6,591 nt of DNA from Lentisphaerota bacterium (GTDB taxonomy: Bacteria; Verrucomicrobiota; Kiritimatiellia; JAAZAB01): positions 1-6,591 of the forward strand of contig JAIVGW010000243.1 of NCBI GenBank assembly GCA_020201415.1, written 5' to 3'. Made by a program: the position numbers and the translations under genes. Within the stretch, counting starts at the first letter, position 1. Every line of letters starts with the position of its first letter. Below are positions 5,296 through 6,591 of this stretch, piece after piece. The notes under the pieces were generated by a model, which saw only the letters and a program-made list of their open reading frames with translations, ran no database searches and was not told the origin of the DNA.

Positions 5296-5438
5296 GGCTT
5301 ACTGGGCAGCCGCTGCGGCTTGGCGAATTCCGCGGCCGGCGCCTCCGCCGCGCCAAAGGATCTGCACAAGGCCAGCGCCGCCATTGCGGTAATTCCCGAA
5401 AGAACACATCTGTCTTGAATATTGTTTATGATTTTCAT
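5280..5438 (-). pseudogene. Signal-peptide leader ending in a REP; stump of a secreted protein
   Basis: The 52-residue frame starts at an ATG (5436-5438), 20 nt after the stop of the DUF4838 gene. A GTG at 5462 in the same frame overlaps that stop and is a less likely start. Residues 1-10 are a weakly charged n-region (MKIINNIQDR). Residues 11-25 are hydrophobic (CVLSGITAMAALALC), and an AEA-type signal peptidase I site follows near residues 30-33. The remaining residues are an Ala/Pro/Lys-rich stub that runs into a type A REP (5271-5295), where it ends E-R-N-S-stop; the TGA is in the REP loop. I recognise no mature domain. The simplest reading is a secreted-protein gene, probably co-transcribed with the DUF4838 gene, whose body was replaced by the REP array. 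A genuine tiny secreted peptide is the alternative. Confidence 0.5.
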
Positions 5439-5458
5439 TTCCGACTCTTGACGCCGGC

Positions 5459-6591
5459 TCACTCCGGCATCAGGATTGCGAATTTGCGCATGAAGTGGAA
5501 CCCGCTTTCACCGGTGGGCGAGAAAGCGTAAAGTTCGCGCTGCTCCAGACCGGCCTTGCGGATGCGGCAGACGTTGAAATACCACGGCGCGTCCTTGGTG
5601 GGCTTGTCGCCGGAAACGCCGAAGAAGGGCAGCAGCTCTTCCTGTCCCGACCCCAGGGCGGGGATCTTGGCCTCCACGCTCCAGAAATCCTTGCCCTTGT
5701 AGGTGGCGACGTCGATGCCGGCCTCCCACTTGGTTTCATATCGGCCGGTTTTCCCGATGATGATCGAATTGGGCCGGTCCAGATCGTTCACGTGACCCTC
5801 CGGATCGATGGCGATCTGGTAATAGGCATGCGTGGGGGTCTCCAAAAGGATCTCGATGGAGTCGCCGTCAAAGATGGTGTTGTCGTTATCACCCTGCGCA
5901 GGAACGACGAGTTTGTCCATGGAATCCTCCTCGCAAAGGATGCCGAAATAGAGGCTGTCGCCCGCCCACGCCACTTTGAAGGTGGTTTTGTCGGACATTT
6001 TGGCGCCGGTCTCAACCTCCTTCAAATTAAACGTCTCGAGGTCGTTCCAAAGCGGCTCGTCAACTTTGCCATCGAGCTTGATCCGGGAGAGGTCATCGAA
6101 CTCGGCAAACCGGGCGACGGGATTTCCCGAGCGTCCGACCTTCAACTGGTCGCGAATGGTTTTCAAGGGCTCCATCGAGTTCATGACCAACTGGACGCGG
6201 CGGGCGTAAATGTTGTCATCGCCGGCGGCGTCACGGGCCTTGGCGATTAATTCAAAAGATTTTTCGATGGGTTCGGGCTTGATTCGCATCATCGGCCAGT
6301 TTTGCTCGCAAAATTCAATGAAGGCCTTCATCTCCGCCGACGCCGGACCATAGAAGTTCTCGTAGTACTCTTCAAGCAGGGCCTCGACGCCGCGGCCCTT
6401 GTTCCACCACAACTCCTCGGTGTCGGGATTCCACCACAGCCGCGTGGTCAACCACAGGTTCAGATGGCTGGATGCCAACTTTTCGTCCGGCTCCTGGTCT
6501 TTGTCGGAAATCCCTTGCCGCGGCTGAACTCGATCATGGTTCCGTCGATCTTGCCTTTCAAATACTTCAAATCCTCGGCGATGATCCGGGG
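5459..6591 (-). CDS. DUF4838 protein with C-terminal CBM9/DOMON-like domain; 5-prime partial, apparent frameshift
   Basis: This is the C-terminal part of a large protein entering from the right edge. The first stretch (6589 to about 6515) reads IAEDLKYLKGKIDGTMIEFS in one frame. The rest (about 6511 to the TGA at 5459-5461) reads on in another frame as ISDKDQEPDEKLASSHLNLW and continues for about 340 residues. Together they look like one DUF4838 domain end, with the usual LWW(N/D)P and YGPA-type segments. One extra G in the GGG run (CCC at 6512-6514) would restore a single frame. From about 6110 down to 5459 follows a family-9-type carbohydrate-binding/DOMON-like domain: LDGKVDEPLWND near its start, then FKVAWAGDSLYFGILCEE, FDGDSIEILLETP, YYQIAIDPEGHV and FWSVEAKIP. 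DUF4838 proteins are typically large secreted proteins of suspected polysaccharide metabolism, so a glycan-related extracellular role is inferred. The catalytic part is outside the window. A TTG at 6478 is only where the downstream frame opens and is probably not the real start. Confidence 0.85.
   Translation of the reverse strand, partial: PDHRRGFEVFERQDRRNHDRVQPRQGISDKDQEPDEKLASSHLNLWLTTRLWWNPDTEELWWNKGRGVEALLEEYYENFYGPASAEMKAFIEFCEQNWPMMRIKPEPIEKSFELIAKARDAAGDDNIYARRVQLVMNSMEPLKTIRDQLKVGRSGNPVARFAEFDDLSRIKLDGKVDEPLWNDLETFNLKEVETGAKMSDKTTFKVAWAGDSLYFGILCEEDSMDKLVVPAQGDNDNTIFDGDSIEILLETPTHAYYQIAIDPEGHVNDLDRPNSIIIGKTGRYETKWEAGIDVATYKGKDFWSVEAKIPALGSGQEELLPFFGVSGDKPTKDAPWYFNVCRIRKAGLEQRELYAFSPTGESGFHFMRKFAILMPE

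Noticed and set aside
5324..5336. Degenerate type A REP (CGAATTCCGC) in the leader gene, and other GAATTC sites in the beta-helix gene
   Set aside because: Only about ten bases match, with no second arm or GGAG head; GAATTC alone is expected by chance.
4720..5531. Plus-strand open frames of 84 to 232 codons through the repeat array
   Set aside because: They consist of REP translations (RNSHEFRS, GILTNSAP, GAECVNIP) and overlap the RAYT, leader and DUF4838 frames; the repeats lack stops in those frames.
5495..6250. Plus-strand open frame of 251 codons opposite the DUF4838/CBM9-like gene
   Set aside because: No recognisable domain; the minus strand carries clear family motifs, so this is an antisense shadow of a GC-rich gene.

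Overview
The window most likely comes from a bacterium of the PVC group, with Lentisphaerota or Kiritimatiellota as the best guess and Verrucomicrobiota possible. This rests on gene content only: a DUF4838 protein with a C-terminal family-9-type carbohydrate-binding (DOMON-like) domain, very large secreted right-handed beta-helix (DUF1565-type) proteins, and a REP-associated tyrosine transposase (RAYT) of a type I recall from that group. No rRNA or marker gene is present to confirm it. All genes I can support lie on the minus strand, so the biological reading order is right to left.

Layout in transcription order. (1) 6591-5459: 3-prime part of a DUF4838/CBM9-like gene, broken by an apparent one-base frameshift near 6512-6514. 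(2) 5438-5280: a signal-peptide leader whose reading frame stops inside a repeat, probably the stump of a truncated secreted-protein gene. (3) 5295-4860: a dense array of 25-bp palindromic REP units, partly organised as 75-76 bp inverted pairs (REPINs). (4) 4829-4221: an intact RAYT gene whose last codons and stop codon lie inside a REP. (5) 4236-4171: two more REPs. (6) 4115/4091-4017: a very small A-rich ORF encoding a coiled-coil-like peptide, ending 2 nt before the next gene. (7) 4014-676: a 1112-residue secreted protein with three beta-helix modules and one fibronectin-III-like domain. (8) 690-29: a related beta-helix gene whose start overlaps the stop of the previous gene, apparently frameshifted at an A9 tract and truncated by a second REP cluster (56-210). 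Positions 1-28 show nothing I can support.

The most interesting system is the RAYT with its REP/REPIN population. Sixteen REPs occur in two sequence types. Type A (10 copies) is always on the minus strand and type B (6 copies) always on the plus strand. They differ by compensatory changes in the two loop-proximal base pairs, while the GGAG head, the lower stem and a GNRA-type GTGA tetraloop are kept. The loop carries an in-frame TGA that serves as the stop codon of the RAYT and of the truncated leader. The remaining genes look like a locus for secreted polysaccharide binding or degradation, interrupted in at least two places by REP clusters.
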